64,000 nt of DNA. It comes from Planosporangium flavigriseum. GTDB lineage: Bacteria; Actinomycetota; Actinomycetes; Mycobacteriales; Micromonosporaceae. Positions 19,511 through 28,497 of the stretch are shown one piece after another. The translations under genes were made by a program, and so were the position numbers. The DNA is taken from positions 62,001-126,000 of the forward strand of contig NZ_JAATVW010000016.1 of NCBI RefSeq assembly GCF_011947225.1, given 5' to 3'. The stretch's first letter is position 1; every line of letters begins with the position of its first letter. Below the pieces are notes generated by a model. It worked only from the letters and a program-made list of their open reading frames with translations, searched no databases and was not told where the DNA came from.

Positions 19511-20344
19511 TCACACGACGACGAGAACCAGCGCGGTCGCCGCGAGGACGAGGCCGGCCAACTGGAGTGGCCGGATCCGCTCCCGGTCGATGGCCAGCGC
19601 GAGCAGGATGGTGGTCGCGGGGTACAGCGACGCGATCGGGGCGACGACGCTCAGCACGCCGTCGCGGGCGGCCAGCAGGTACGCGATATTGGCGGCGAAG
19701 TCGAGGGCGCCCGCGGGCACGGCCCACCGCAGAGCCGTGCCGGTGAGCCGCGCGGCGGTACGGGTGCGCCACAGCAGCAGCCAGCCGACGCCGAGGCCGG
19801 TGAGCTGGGACGCCGCCAGTGGCCAGAGGCCGACGCCGTCGCCGGCGCGCGACAGCAACGTCATGAACAGGCCGAAGCTCGCGCCGGCGGCGAGCGCCAG
19901 GCCGACAACGGCTGGGCCGATGGGTTTGTGTCCGTCGCCGGGGCCGGCGCTCACGAGCGCGATCGCGCCGATCGCGCAGGCGGCGCCCACCATCGCCGCC
20001 GTGCCCGGCGCGCCGTCGAGGGCGATGCCGATGAGGAAGGGTACGAGCGCCGACGTGACCGCGGTAACCGGCGCGACGACCGTCATCGACCCGGCCGCGA
20101 GTGCTCGGTAGAGCAGGGTCACGCCGGACATGCCGAACAGGCCGGCCACCGCACCCCATCCGAGGGCCGCCGTTGTCGGTGCGCCGCCGAGGAAGATAAG
20201 GCCGAGCGCGAGCACCGGCAGGCCGGCGAGCCGCGACAGCACTGCCACCGCGAGCGCGGCTGCGCGCTGGCTGGCCTTTCCGCCGCAGAAGTCGGCGGTG
20301 CCCCAGACGATGGCGGTGGTGAGGGCGAATAAGAGCGACAGCAT
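19511..20344 (-). CDS. EamA/DMT-family transporter
   Basis: A 277-residue protein with ten predicted helices arranged as two EamA repeats. The first begins LSLLFALTTAIVWGTADFCGGK and the second begins VVGLALAAGASFGLFMTLL. The late VVAPIASLYPATTILLALAIDRE segment is typical of drug/metabolite transporters that export small metabolites. The substrate is unknown. No clear ribosome binding site precedes the ATG. The 187 bp between its stop and the next leftward gene probably hold that gene's promoter; nothing else is recognisable there. Confidence 0.85.
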   Translation of the reverse strand: MLSLLFALTTAIVWGTADFCGGKASQRAAALAVAVLSRLAGLPVLALGLIFLGGAPTTAALGWGAVAGLFGMSGVTLLYRALAAGSMTVVAPVTAVTSALVPFLIGIALDGAPGTAAMVGAACAIGAIALVSAGPGDGHKPIGPAVVGLALAAGASFGLFMTLLSRAGDGVGLWPLAASQLTGLGVGWLLLWRTRTAARLTGTALRWAVPAGALDFAANIAYLLAARDGVLSVVAPIASLYPATTILLALAIDRERIRPLQLAGLVLAATALVLVVV

Positions 20345-20452
20345 GATGGATGGACAGTAATCGCGGCCTGACCTCGGCCGACGACCTGGTCATTCTTTCG
20401 GGGTCAAGGTGGCCGCGCCGGCGTTGACGATGTTCGGCGGGATGGGTGTCGC

Positions 20453-20486
20453 CAGCCGGGGGAGGCGACGTTGGCTCCCCCGGCTG
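20453..20486. repeat. Perfect 12-bp inverted repeat in a divergent intergenic region
   Basis: CAGCCGGGGGAG and its exact complement CTCCCCCGGCTG are separated by 10 nt, followed by a weaker hairpin (AGCC-GAGCT-GGCT). The element lies between the starts of the EamA gene (leftward) and arfB (rightward), where a terminator is not expected. It could be a regulatory or attenuating structure in one of the leaders. Role unknown. Confidence 0.5.
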
Positions 20487-20610
20487 TCCCACCCAGCCGA
20501 GCTGGCTGCCATTGCAATATAGCGTAAACGTGACGAAACGCCGCATAACCGGCGGAACTCGGTTGCGCCGCCGCCGCCTCCTCCTGGATCATGGAGCCAG
20601 GGGAGCGGTA

Positions 20611-21036
20611 ATGGACGCGTATCTGCAGGTGACAGGCTCGATCGCGGTGCCGCGATCCGAGCTGGTGTGGCGGTTCAGCCGCTCCAGCGGGCCCGGCGGC
20701 CAGTCAGTCAACACCGCGGACTCGCGCGCCGAGCTGCGCTTCAATCTGGCCGAGACGGAGGCGCTGCCCGAGCACCTGAAGAACCGGGCGCTCGACCGGC
20801 TCCGGTCCCGCCTGGTTGACGGGGCGCTCGTCGTGACCGCCTCCGAACACCGGTCTCAGCTTGCCAACCGGCGGGCGGCTGAAGCCCGGCTGGTCGCGTT
20901 GTTGGTCAACGGGATCGCGCCGCCCGCGCGTACCCGGCGGCCGACCCGCCCGTCCCGAGGCGCGGTACAGGCCCGGCTCGACGCCAAGCGGCGACGGTCG
21001 CGGACCAAGCGCCAGCGCCGCGGGCTCGATGAGTGA
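20611..21036 (+). CDS. arfB: Peptidyl-tRNA hydrolase ArfB (YaeJ), ribosome rescue
   Basis: A 141-residue protein with the release-factor catalytic loop GPGGQ (residues 27-31) in the context RFSRSSGPGGQSVNTADSRAELRF. The short length without codon-recognition domains, plus the basic C-terminal tail (RLDAKRRRSRTKRQRRGLDE) that inserts into the mRNA channel of stalled ribosomes, identifies ArfB. It hydrolyses peptidyl-tRNA on non-stop ribosomes. ATG start preceded by AGGGGAG. Confidence 0.9.
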   Translation: MDAYLQVTGSIAVPRSELVWRFSRSSGPGGQSVNTADSRAELRFNLAETEALPEHLKNRALDRLRSRLVDGALVVTASEHRSQLANRRAAEARLVALLVNGIAPPARTRRPTRPSRGAVQARLDAKRRRSRTKRQRRGLDE

Positions 21037-21080
21037 TTCCCTACACCGGGTTCGCGGGCGGCGCCCTGTAGAGTCCCGAC

Positions 21081-21977
21081 GTGCAATACGTTCCGTTTGA
21101 GCAGCGTGAGCCCGACTCTCAGTACCGGGATGTCCTGGCCCGGATCGTGAAGCACGGCGAGACCTCGCCGACCCGGCAGGGGCCGGCCGCCCGCACGCTC
21201 ATGCAGCAGACGATGCGCTTCGAGTTGGCCAACGGCTTCCCGGTGATCACCGACCGCAGCATCGCGTCGTTCTGGCAGAAGCCGATCGGGGAACTGTGCG
21301 CGTTCATCAACGGCGCGACCACCCTGGATGAGTTCGCCGACTTCGGCTGCGACTGGTGGGGGCCCTGGGCCACCCCGGAGAAGACGGCCAAGCGCGGGCT
21401 CCCGGCGGGTGACATCGGGCCGGGATCGTACGGCGGGGCGTTCCACGACTTCCCCACGATCGAGGGCCAGCCGTTTGACCAGTTCAAGCACTTGGTCGAG
21501 CAGATGACGGAGTTCCCGGCCGACCGCACGCATTTCGTGAGCCCGTGGATCCCGCAGTACCAGATCCGGGGCGAGGGTAAGCAGCCCAAGACCACGATCT
21601 CGCCGTGCCACGGCTGGGTGCACGTACGCGTCATCAACGAGCGGATCCACCTGCACATGTTCCAGCGCTCCGGCGACGTGCCGGTCGGCGTTCCGTCGAA
21701 CATGGTGCAGTACGCGGCCCTGACTCTGATGTTGGAGCAGTTGACCGGCTTCACCGCCGGCGTCTACTACCACACGATCTCCGACGCGCACGTGTACGAG
21801 GATCAGATCGACAAGGTGCTCCCACTGCTCGACCGGGAGCCGCGCCGGCTGCCCACCGTCCACCTCACCGAGGCGGGCAAGAAGATAACCGACATCCACG
21901 ACTTCCGGGCCGAGCACTTCGAGCTGTCCGATTACCACCCGCACCCGGCGGTCGGCCGGATCCCGGTCGCGCCGTGA
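21081..21977 (+). CDS. thyA: Thymidylate synthase (ThyA-type)
   Basis: A 298-residue enzyme methylating dUMP with methylene-tetrahydrofolate. The nucleophile is C176 in TTISPCHGWVH. The nucleotide-binding region reads MFQRSGDVPVGVPSNMVQYA, with Asn at the position that selects uracil over cytosine. It is somewhat longer and more divergent than the E. coli enzyme. GTG start. Its stop overlaps the dihydrofolate reductase start (GTGA), the classic thyA-folA arrangement in which the dihydrofolate made is immediately recycled. Confidence 0.93.
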   Translation: MQYVPFEQREPDSQYRDVLARIVKHGETSPTRQGPAARTLMQQTMRFELANGFPVITDRSIASFWQKPIGELCAFINGATTLDEFADFGCDWWGPWATPEKTAKRGLPAGDIGPGSYGGAFHDFPTIEGQPFDQFKHLVEQMTEFPADRTHFVSPWIPQYQIRGEGKQPKTTISPCHGWVHVRVINERIHLHMFQRSGDVPVGVPSNMVQYAALTLMLEQLTGFTAGVYYHTISDAHVYEDQIDKVLPLLDREPRRLPTVHLTEAGKKITDIHDFRAEHFELSDYHPHPAVGRIPVAP

Positions 21978-22483
21978 GGACATCTCTTTTCCTCGCGGCC
22001 AGCGAGAACGACGTCATCGGCCGGGACAACGATCTGCCCTGGCACCTGCCCGCAGACCTGCGGCGGTTCAAGTCGCTCACGAGCGGACACGTCCTGGTGT
22101 GCGGGCGGCGGAACCACGAGTCGATCGTGAACCGGCTGGGGCGGCCGCTGCCCGGTCGGATCACGGTCGTCACGACGCGTCAGGTACGACCCGGCGAGGG
22201 GCCGGTCATCTACCAGCCGTCGGTCACCGCGGCCCTGTCGGTGGCCCGGGCGATCGAGGAGTTCGCCGGTAAGGACGAGGTCTTCGTCATCGGCGGGGCC
22301 CAGATCTACACCGAGGCGCTGCCCGAGGCCGACATCATCTACCTGACCAGGGTGCACGCCGAGGTCGAGGGCGACGTGCGGATGCCGGCCGGCTGGCTCG
22401 ACGGGTTCAAGCTGGTCGAGAGCGAGCCCGGCCCGGCCGGTGAGGAACTGCCCTACACGTTCGAGCGCTACGAGCGCGGATAG
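21974..22483 (+). CDS. folA: Dihydrofolate reductase
   Basis: A 169-residue enzyme reducing dihydrofolate with NADPH. The motifs are clear: MRTSLFLAASENDVIGRDNDLPWHLPADLRRFK (with the folate-binding Asp replaced by its neighbours in the WHLPADL pattern), VLVCGRRNHES, and VFVIGGAQIYTEAL. The start GTG overlaps the thyA stop by 4 bp, implying translational coupling. The HIT-family gene follows 7 bp downstream, so the three form one operon. Confidence 0.92.
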   Translation: MRTSLFLAASENDVIGRDNDLPWHLPADLRRFKSLTSGHVLVCGRRNHESIVNRLGRPLPGRITVVTTRQVRPGEGPVIYQPSVTAALSVARAIEEFAGKDEVFVIGGAQIYTEALPEADIIYLTRVHAEVEGDVRMPAGWLDGFKLVESEPGPAGEELPYTFERYERG

Positions 22484-22490
22484 GTCTCGC

Positions 22491-22940
22491 ATGGCGCTCT
22501 ACCAGTTGGAAAACTTCCGGGTACCCGAACAGCTCGCCGACATGCAGGCGCTCGAACGGGACGGGATCTGCATCTTCTGCCCCGAGCACCTCACCGCTGA
22601 CGAAAAGCATCCGGTGCTGCACGAGACCGAGCACTGGGTCGTCACGAACAACAAGTACCCGTACGTGAACACCCGCCTGCACCTGCTGCTGGTACCCCGG
22701 GCGCACGTGGAGGATCTGCTGGACCTCGAGCCGGCGGCCCGCAACGAGTACTGGTCCGTGCTGGAGTGGATCAGGGACACGTACGGGTTGATGTTCTACA
22801 GCATCGGCTCGCGCAACGGCGACTTCCGCTATACCGGTAGCTCGATCGCGCACGTCCACGTGCACGTTGTCGTCGGTGACGTGGACGACCCCGAGCACGA
22901 CGGGGTGCGGTTCAAGATGAGCCACCGGCCTGAGAGCTGA
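22491..22940 (+). CDS. HIT-family nucleotide hydrolase/transferase
   Basis: A 149-residue protein with the histidine triad HVHVHVVVG near the C-terminus and an N-terminal region with two Cys (GICIFCPEHL). It probably hydrolyses nucleotide phosphoramidates or dinucleoside polyphosphates. The location after thyA-folA suggests a housekeeping nucleotide role. ATG start 7 bp after the folA stop. The last 29 bp overlap the 3' end of the opposing deaminase gene, so the two transcripts must be antisense at their ends. Confidence 0.85.
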   Translation: MALYQLENFRVPEQLADMQALERDGICIFCPEHLTADEKHPVLHETEHWVVTNNKYPYVNTRLHLLLVPRAHVEDLLDLEPAARNEYWSVLEWIRDTYGLMFYSIGSRNGDFRYTGSSIAHVHVHVVVGDVDDPEHDGVRFKMSHRPES

Positions 22941-23766
22941 TATCCACCCAGATCAGTTCTACCCCGGCGGCGCGCAGGATGGCGTCGCCGTCGAGCATCG
23001 CGTACGGGCCGGCGAAGTAGCAGCGCGTGAAGCCGGCCTCGGCGACCAGCCGGGCGCAGGCCGGGCAGGGGAAGGTCGACACGTACAGGGTGGCGCCATC
23101 GAGGCTCACCCCGTCGCGGGCGGCGCGGGCCACGATCGCCGCCTCGGCGTGCTGCGCGGTCGACAGGTCGGGGCGCAGGCCCCGGTGGAACTCGTTGCGC
23201 GGGTCGCCGTCGAGGTAGGGCGCGTACTCGGTCGGGTGGTGGCGGTTGTACGCCGTACTCAGGATCTTGCCGTCGCGTACCGCGACCGCGCCCACCTGGC
23301 GCCACCAGTCGGAGCTGTGCTGCGCCTCGACGACCGCCAGGCGGGTCAGCTCGCGGGAGACCTCGTCGGCGGTGACCGTACCGTCGTAGTCGGCCGGCTT
23401 CTCGGCCAGGCTCCAGGGCCGGGCCCAGCGCAGGAAGGTCCGCTCGAAGATCACTTCGCGGCCGTGGGCGAGGTTCCGGTTGGCGACCAGCTCTCGCATG
23501 ATCTCTTCGTCGGGAACGACCAGGGTGTCCGCGGTGACAGCCTGCCGCAGGTCGTCGGGCTCGACGATCGCCGCCGGGACCCCGGTCGCGCGTAGGTAAG
23601 CAGCCGCCCGCTCGGGCGCCAGGGCCCGGATGTCCTTGCGCAGCGCCCGGAACTCCTCGCCGAAGCCGCGACCCAGCAGCAGTACGTCCGCAGCGTCCCG
23701 ATGCCGCTCCAGGAGCGCCTCGTACCCGGCGTGGAGCACCGGCAGGTACAGCAGCAGTTGCTTCAG
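22912..23766 (-). CDS. dCMP deaminase-like cytidine deaminase with N-terminal extension
   Basis: About 284 residues. The C-terminal third has the zinc-dependent deaminase signature: H-A-E in STAQHAEAAIVARAA and PCPAC in VSTFPCPACARLVAEAG. The N-terminal ~130 residues (LLYLPVLHAGYEALLERHRD onward) form a conserved domain that I cannot name. The likely start is CTG at 23766, overlapping the upstream stop as CTGA, because it retains the conserved LLLYLPVLHAGY segment; GTG at 23739 is the fallback. It forms a pair with the upstream nucleotidyltransferase and converges on thyA-folA-HIT, hinting at pyrimidine deoxynucleotide metabolism. Confidence 0.72.
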   Translation of the reverse strand: MKQLLLYLPVLHAGYEALLERHRDAADVLLLGRGFGEEFRALRKDIRALAPERAAAYLRATGVPAAIVEPDDLRQAVTADTLVVPDEEIMRELVANRNLAHGREVIFERTFLRWARPWSLAEKPADYDGTVTADEVSRELTRLAVVEAQHSSDWWRQVGAVAVRDGKILSTAYNRHHPTEYAPYLDGDPRNEFHRGLRPDLSTAQHAEAAIVARAARDGVSLDGATLYVSTFPCPACARLVAEAGFTRCYFAGPYAMLDGDAILRAAGVELIWVDISSQAGGSS

Positions 23767-24362
23767 GACTTGCCCCCGGTCTCGTCGATCACGTCCTGGA
23801 TCAGCTCGGGCAGCCGCTCGGACAGCTTCTGGGACATGACCTCGGCCAGCCCCATCTGCAGGCGGCGCAGCCGGGCAGAGGTACTGACCGTGGCCATCCG
23901 CTCCAGGACCTCGACCCGCCCGCAGTACTTCTCCTCGAGCTCGGCGATCTGCGAAGGCGTGTACGTCTCGGCGGTCGCGACCAGCACGTCCGGGCGTACC
24001 GCCTGGATCAGGGCCCATTTCGGCTCGTCGACGTGCTTGAGCGTGACCAGGCCAACGCCGCGCTGGTGGGTCACCATACGCAGTCGCTCCAGTTCGGGCA
24101 CGGCCGGGCGACCGGGTCCCTTGCGCCTGCGCAGTTTCTCGTCGCTGTCCAGGCCGACGATGAGGAAGTCACCGAAGCCGCGGGCGGCCTCGAGGTACAT
24201 GGAGTGGCCCTCGTGCAGGATGTCGAACGAGCCGCTGGTCAGGACGACCTTGAGCCCAAGTACGCGCAGCGCCTGCACAATCTCCGAGATCTGGTCGTAG
24301 CTCTTGACGTACCGCATCTCGAAGTTGGAGGCGTCGGCGAACAGCCCGCTGTTGTTCTGCAT
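23763..24362 (-). CDS. Cytidylyltransferase-fold nucleotidyltransferase (RfaE C-domain-like)
   Basis: A 199-residue protein with the nucleotidyltransferase HxGH motif in TSGSFDILHEGHSMYLEAAR and the later VSTSARLRRL, similar to the ISSTxIR motif. It most resembles the adenylyltransferase half of RfaE/HldE and glycerol-3-phosphate cytidylyltransferases. The N-terminal ~30 residues and C-terminal ~45 residues are extra. The substrate is unknown. It overlaps the downstream deaminase start by 4 bp, so the two are translationally coupled. Confidence 0.75.
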   Translation of the reverse strand: MQNNSGLFADASNFEMRYVKSYDQISEIVQALRVLGLKVVLTSGSFDILHEGHSMYLEAARGFGDFLIVGLDSDEKLRRRKGPGRPAVPELERLRMVTHQRGVGLVTLKHVDEPKWALIQAVRPDVLVATAETYTPSQIAELEEKYCGRVEVLERMATVSTSARLRRLQMGLAEVMSQKLSERLPELIQDVIDETGGKS

Positions 24363-24401
24363 CGAGTACCTGCCCTCCTAGCCCCGCGAAGCATAAAGGG
24401 T

Positions 24402-24415
24402 CAGCAGGCCTGCTG
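24402..24415 (-). terminator. Short palindrome after the kinase gene
   Basis: CAGCAGGCCTGCTG is a perfect 14-bp palindrome located between the kinase stop and the nucleotidyltransferase start. On the transcribed strand it is followed by ACCCTTTAT. It may terminate kinase transcription. The stem is short and has no proper loop, so confidence is low. Confidence 0.3.
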
Positions 24416-24467
24416 GCACAGTCGGGCACGGTTTGCGCCCTTCCTTACAGTCAGTGAACAGGGTGGT

Positions 24468-26111
24468 TCAGCCGTCGCCCTTGCCGTTGCCGCCCTTGCC
24501 GTTGCCGTTGCCGGTCCGGGCGCGCTGCTGCTTGAGCCACTCCTCAAGGCGCCGCTTGGCAGCGTCGACCTCGCTCTTCGCGGTGACGGAGGTGGTAGGC
24601 GCGGCTGCGGGTTTCGCCGCCGATCCGGTCCCGGCGCCGGTCCCGGCGGCCTTCGCATCCGCGGGCTTGGTGCCGGGCAGGACCACCGGAACGGCCACGG
24701 CGCCGGTGACCGTCGCGCGGCAGGCGGCGTCGTTGAGGGTGAAGTCCGTGGGGATCGGGTTCGATCCCTGGTATCCGCCGGTCAAGCTCACCGTCGCGGT
24801 CGCGGCGGGAGCGAGGGTCCCGGTGCCGCGGGCAGTGACCGAAGGCCCGGACTGTGTCCATGCCGCCCCGGTGCCACCGGTCACCTTCTGATCGGCCGGG
24901 AAGTCGAAGCGCAGGGTCCAGTCGGAAACCGGCTTGCTGCCCACATTGGCGACGGAGACATCGACGGCGAACGCCCCGCCCTCGTCCTTCTTGGTCTGGT
25001 AGCGCACTTCGCAGGTGGCCGGTGGGGTCGTGTTCTGCTGTGCCGGGATCTCCGACATGGCGGCCGCCGTCGCGGTCGACTTCCCGTCCATCGTCGACCA
25101 GGTCGCGACCCCGGTGACGGTGACGATCGCGGCCGCGCCCGCCGCCATCGCGGCGACCCGGGGGCGCCGGCGGCGCTCGTCCCGCTTCGCGGCGAGGGAG
25201 GCCGGCACGCGGTCGTTGATGGGCTCCGTCGCCCCATCCGTCGACACCGGCACGTTCCAGGTGAGCGCGTCGTCGCGCGGAAGGGGTACCCGGATGCCGG
25301 CGGCAGCGGCGAGCGTACTCGCGACCTCCTCGGCCGTGGGGCGGTCCGCAGGCGCCTTGGCGAGGCTGCGCGTGCAGACGCCGGCGACGGCTGCGGGCAG
25401 TCCGGCGATCGTCGGCAGGGGGCCAGGGTCGGTGTACCGGTGCGCCGTGATCATCTGAGTGACCGTCTCCGCCTGCCATGGCAGCTGGCCGGTGAGCATG
25501 CGGAACAGCAGCAGGCCGAGGGCGTAGACGTCGCTGGCGGTGGTCACCGCGCTGCCGCCCAGCCGCTCGGGCGCCAGGTAGGCCGGGGTGCCGAGTACGG
25601 TCGGTGAACTGTCGGCGTTCGCGCCGACGACCGCCGCGATTCCGAAGTCGACTACTTTCACCCCGGCGGGCGTGAGCATCACATTGGCCGGCTTGATGTC
25701 GCGGTGCACCAGGCCCCGCGCGTGCGCCGCGGCCAGGGCTGCGGCGACCTCGGCCGCCACCCGTACCGAGACGGCCCACGGCAGCGGCCCCTGTGCGAGC
25801 CGGGCGTCCAGCGTGCTGCCCTCGACGAGTTCCATCACGACGAACGGCACGCGGCTGCCGTCCTGCTCGACCACTTCGCCGTAGTCGTACACGCTCGTCA
25901 CGTGCGGATGGGACAGGCGGCCGGCCGACTGCGCCTCGGCCCGGATGAGGTCCCGGGAGGCTTCGTCGCCAACGTATCGGCCGCTGAGCATCTTTACGGC
26001 CACGTGGCGGCCGAGTACCTCGTCATAGGCCCGCCAAACCACGGACATCCCGCCTGCGCCCAAGCGGTCGACCAGGCGGTACCGATCAGCTAGCAGACGT
26101 ACGGCTCCCAT
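24468..26111 (-). CDS. PknB-type Ser/Thr protein kinase with extracytoplasmic CBM2-like domain
   Basis: A 547-residue receptor kinase. The kinase domain occupies residues 11-270: Gly loop LGAGGMSVVW, catalytic K40, H136-R-D138-IKPAN, D155-FG and APERL. A juxtamembrane linker follows, then one membrane helix (about 319-337). Outside the membrane, residues 367-464 form a CBM2-type carbohydrate-binding fold bounded by C367 and C464, with SDWTLRFDFP and NPIPTDFTLN as family landmarks. Two of the three usual surface tryptophans are absent, so polysaccharide binding is not assured. A coiled segment and a Gly/Asn/Lys tail end the protein. It diverges from a STAS gene and is one gene away from a CBM2 chitinase. 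Confidence 0.88.
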   Translation of the reverse strand: MGAVRLLADRYRLVDRLGAGGMSVVWRAYDEVLGRHVAVKMLSGRYVGDEASRDLIRAEAQSAGRLSHPHVTSVYDYGEVVEQDGSRVPFVVMELVEGSTLDARLAQGPLPWAVSVRVAAEVAAALAAAHARGLVHRDIKPANVMLTPAGVKVVDFGIAAVVGANADSSPTVLGTPAYLAPERLGGSAVTTASDVYALGLLLFRMLTGQLPWQAETVTQMITAHRYTDPGPLPTIAGLPAAVAGVCTRSLAKAPADRPTAEEVASTLAAAAGIRVPLPRDDALTWNVPVSTDGATEPINDRVPASLAAKRDERRRRPRVAAMAAGAAAIVTVTGVATWSTMDGKSTATAAAMSEIPAQQNTTPPATCEVRYQTKKDEGGAFAVDVSVANVGSKPVSDWTLRFDFPADQKVTGGTGAAWTQSGPSVTARGTGTLAPAATATVSLTGGYQGSNPIPTDFTLNDAACRATVTGAVAVPVVLPGTKPADAKAAGTGAGTGSAAKPAAAPTTSVTAKSEVDAAKRRLEEWLKQQRARTGNGNGKGGNGKGDG

Positions 26112-26276
26112 GCCTTGGAGATGCCCCTATCAACGTTGGTCTACACGTCTTTATAGAACTCCTAATTTGTGGCAAAAACGTACCAAAGGATCGGCCTTCT
26201 TCTCAGCAGGCGCGAGCGGCACGCGGGGCATAGGCTGAATTAACTCGGATGGGTGGGTACGGAGGGTGGAGCCGCG

Positions 26277-26627
26277 GTGGATCGACACCGGCGTTCCGAA
26301 GGGGACTTGCAGGTCGTTGTCGTCCCGACGGGGGCGGACAGCGTCCAGCTCGCCGTCATCGGCGAGGTCGACTGCATAACGTCTCCGCGGCTCAAGGCGC
26401 GACTGTGGTGGGCGCTGGCCGAGTTCGACCCCCGTGAACTCGTTGTCGACCTGTCGGGGGTGTCGTTCCTCGACAGCACCGGGCGCGGCGCCCTCCTGTA
26501 CGGCTGGCGGATCGCGCAGCGGCACAACTGCCAGCTCACCGTCGCCGACCCACAGCCGCGGGTGCTCGCCATGCTGCGGATCGCCGGGGTGGCCGCGCAT
26601 CTGGGGCTCGACGCCGCGCACTCGTAA
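26277..26627 (+). CDS. STAS-domain anti-sigma factor antagonist-like protein
   Basis: A 116-residue protein. The STAS core shows VIGEVDCITSPRLKARLWWAL and VVDLSGVSFLDSTGRGALLYG, with the phosphorylatable S67 in the conserved D-S-T-G. Such proteins bind anti-sigma factor kinases or serve as stress-signalling switches. No anti-sigma or sigma gene is adjacent. The second GTG start is chosen because GGAGGGTGG precedes it. It diverges from the CBM2 receptor kinase over 165 bp, so phosphorylation by that kinase is an attractive but untested idea. The gene ends at the second copy of the dispersed hairpin. Confidence 0.82.
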   Translation: MDRHRRSEGDLQVVVVPTGADSVQLAVIGEVDCITSPRLKARLWWALAEFDPRELVVDLSGVSFLDSTGRGALLYGWRIAQRHNCQLTVADPQPRVLAMLRIAGVAAHLGLDAAHS

Positions 26628-26633
26628 TTCGCG

Positions 26634-26680
26634 GATCTTGGACACTTGGACCGCTATCGGCGGCCCAAGTGTCCAAGATC
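26634..26680. repeat. Dispersed intergenic hairpin, copy 2
   Basis: GATCTTGGACACTTGGACCG pairs with its complement at 19 of 20 positions, with a 7-nt loop CTATCGG. It lies between the convergent STAS and chitinase genes. The arms and loop match copy 1 at 1271-1320 almost base for base. On the chitinase strand it follows the stop codon and a TTTTT run. It probably acts as a two-way terminator. Confidence 0.82.
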
Positions 26681-26688
26681 GCCAAAAA

Positions 26689-28305
<1,617 letters not shown>

Positions 28306-28333
28306 GGCCTCTCCCGAGGTGTAGGCGCATGAC

Positions 28334-28349
28334 CGATGGACTACCATCG
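28334..28349. promoter_or_regulatory. Operator-like palindrome upstream of the chitinase
   Basis: CGATGG-ACTA-CCATCG, 6-bp arms, about 30 nt before the chitinase ATG. It shares TGG...CCA with the DasR dre element (TGGTCTAGACCA) but is two bases shorter, so DasR control is not supported. A different repressor is possible. The surrounding leader is AT-rich (AATAAATAAAGTTAACTAAAA). Confidence 0.4.
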
Positions 28350-28497
28350 ATTTGAGCAGAGACAATAAATAAAGTTAACTAAAACGGCAAGCATCAGCTG
28401 GCACTGATCGCCGACGATCGCCTGCGCAGCGGAGATGGCATGGTAGTCGCTAGGCTGACGGTTACTCATGCGTACTCGCTCAAGGAGGTGGGCGGAC

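Noticed and set aside
24752-24785. A GGTTCGATCCC stretch resembling a tRNA T-arm
   Set aside because: It lies inside the well-defined CBM2-coding part of the receptor kinase gene, and no acceptor stem, D-arm or anticodon arm fits around it.
28331-28352. A DasR dre element upstream of the chitinase
   Set aside because: The palindrome is TGG-ACTA-CCA, two bases shorter than dre and lacking the TCTAGA centre.
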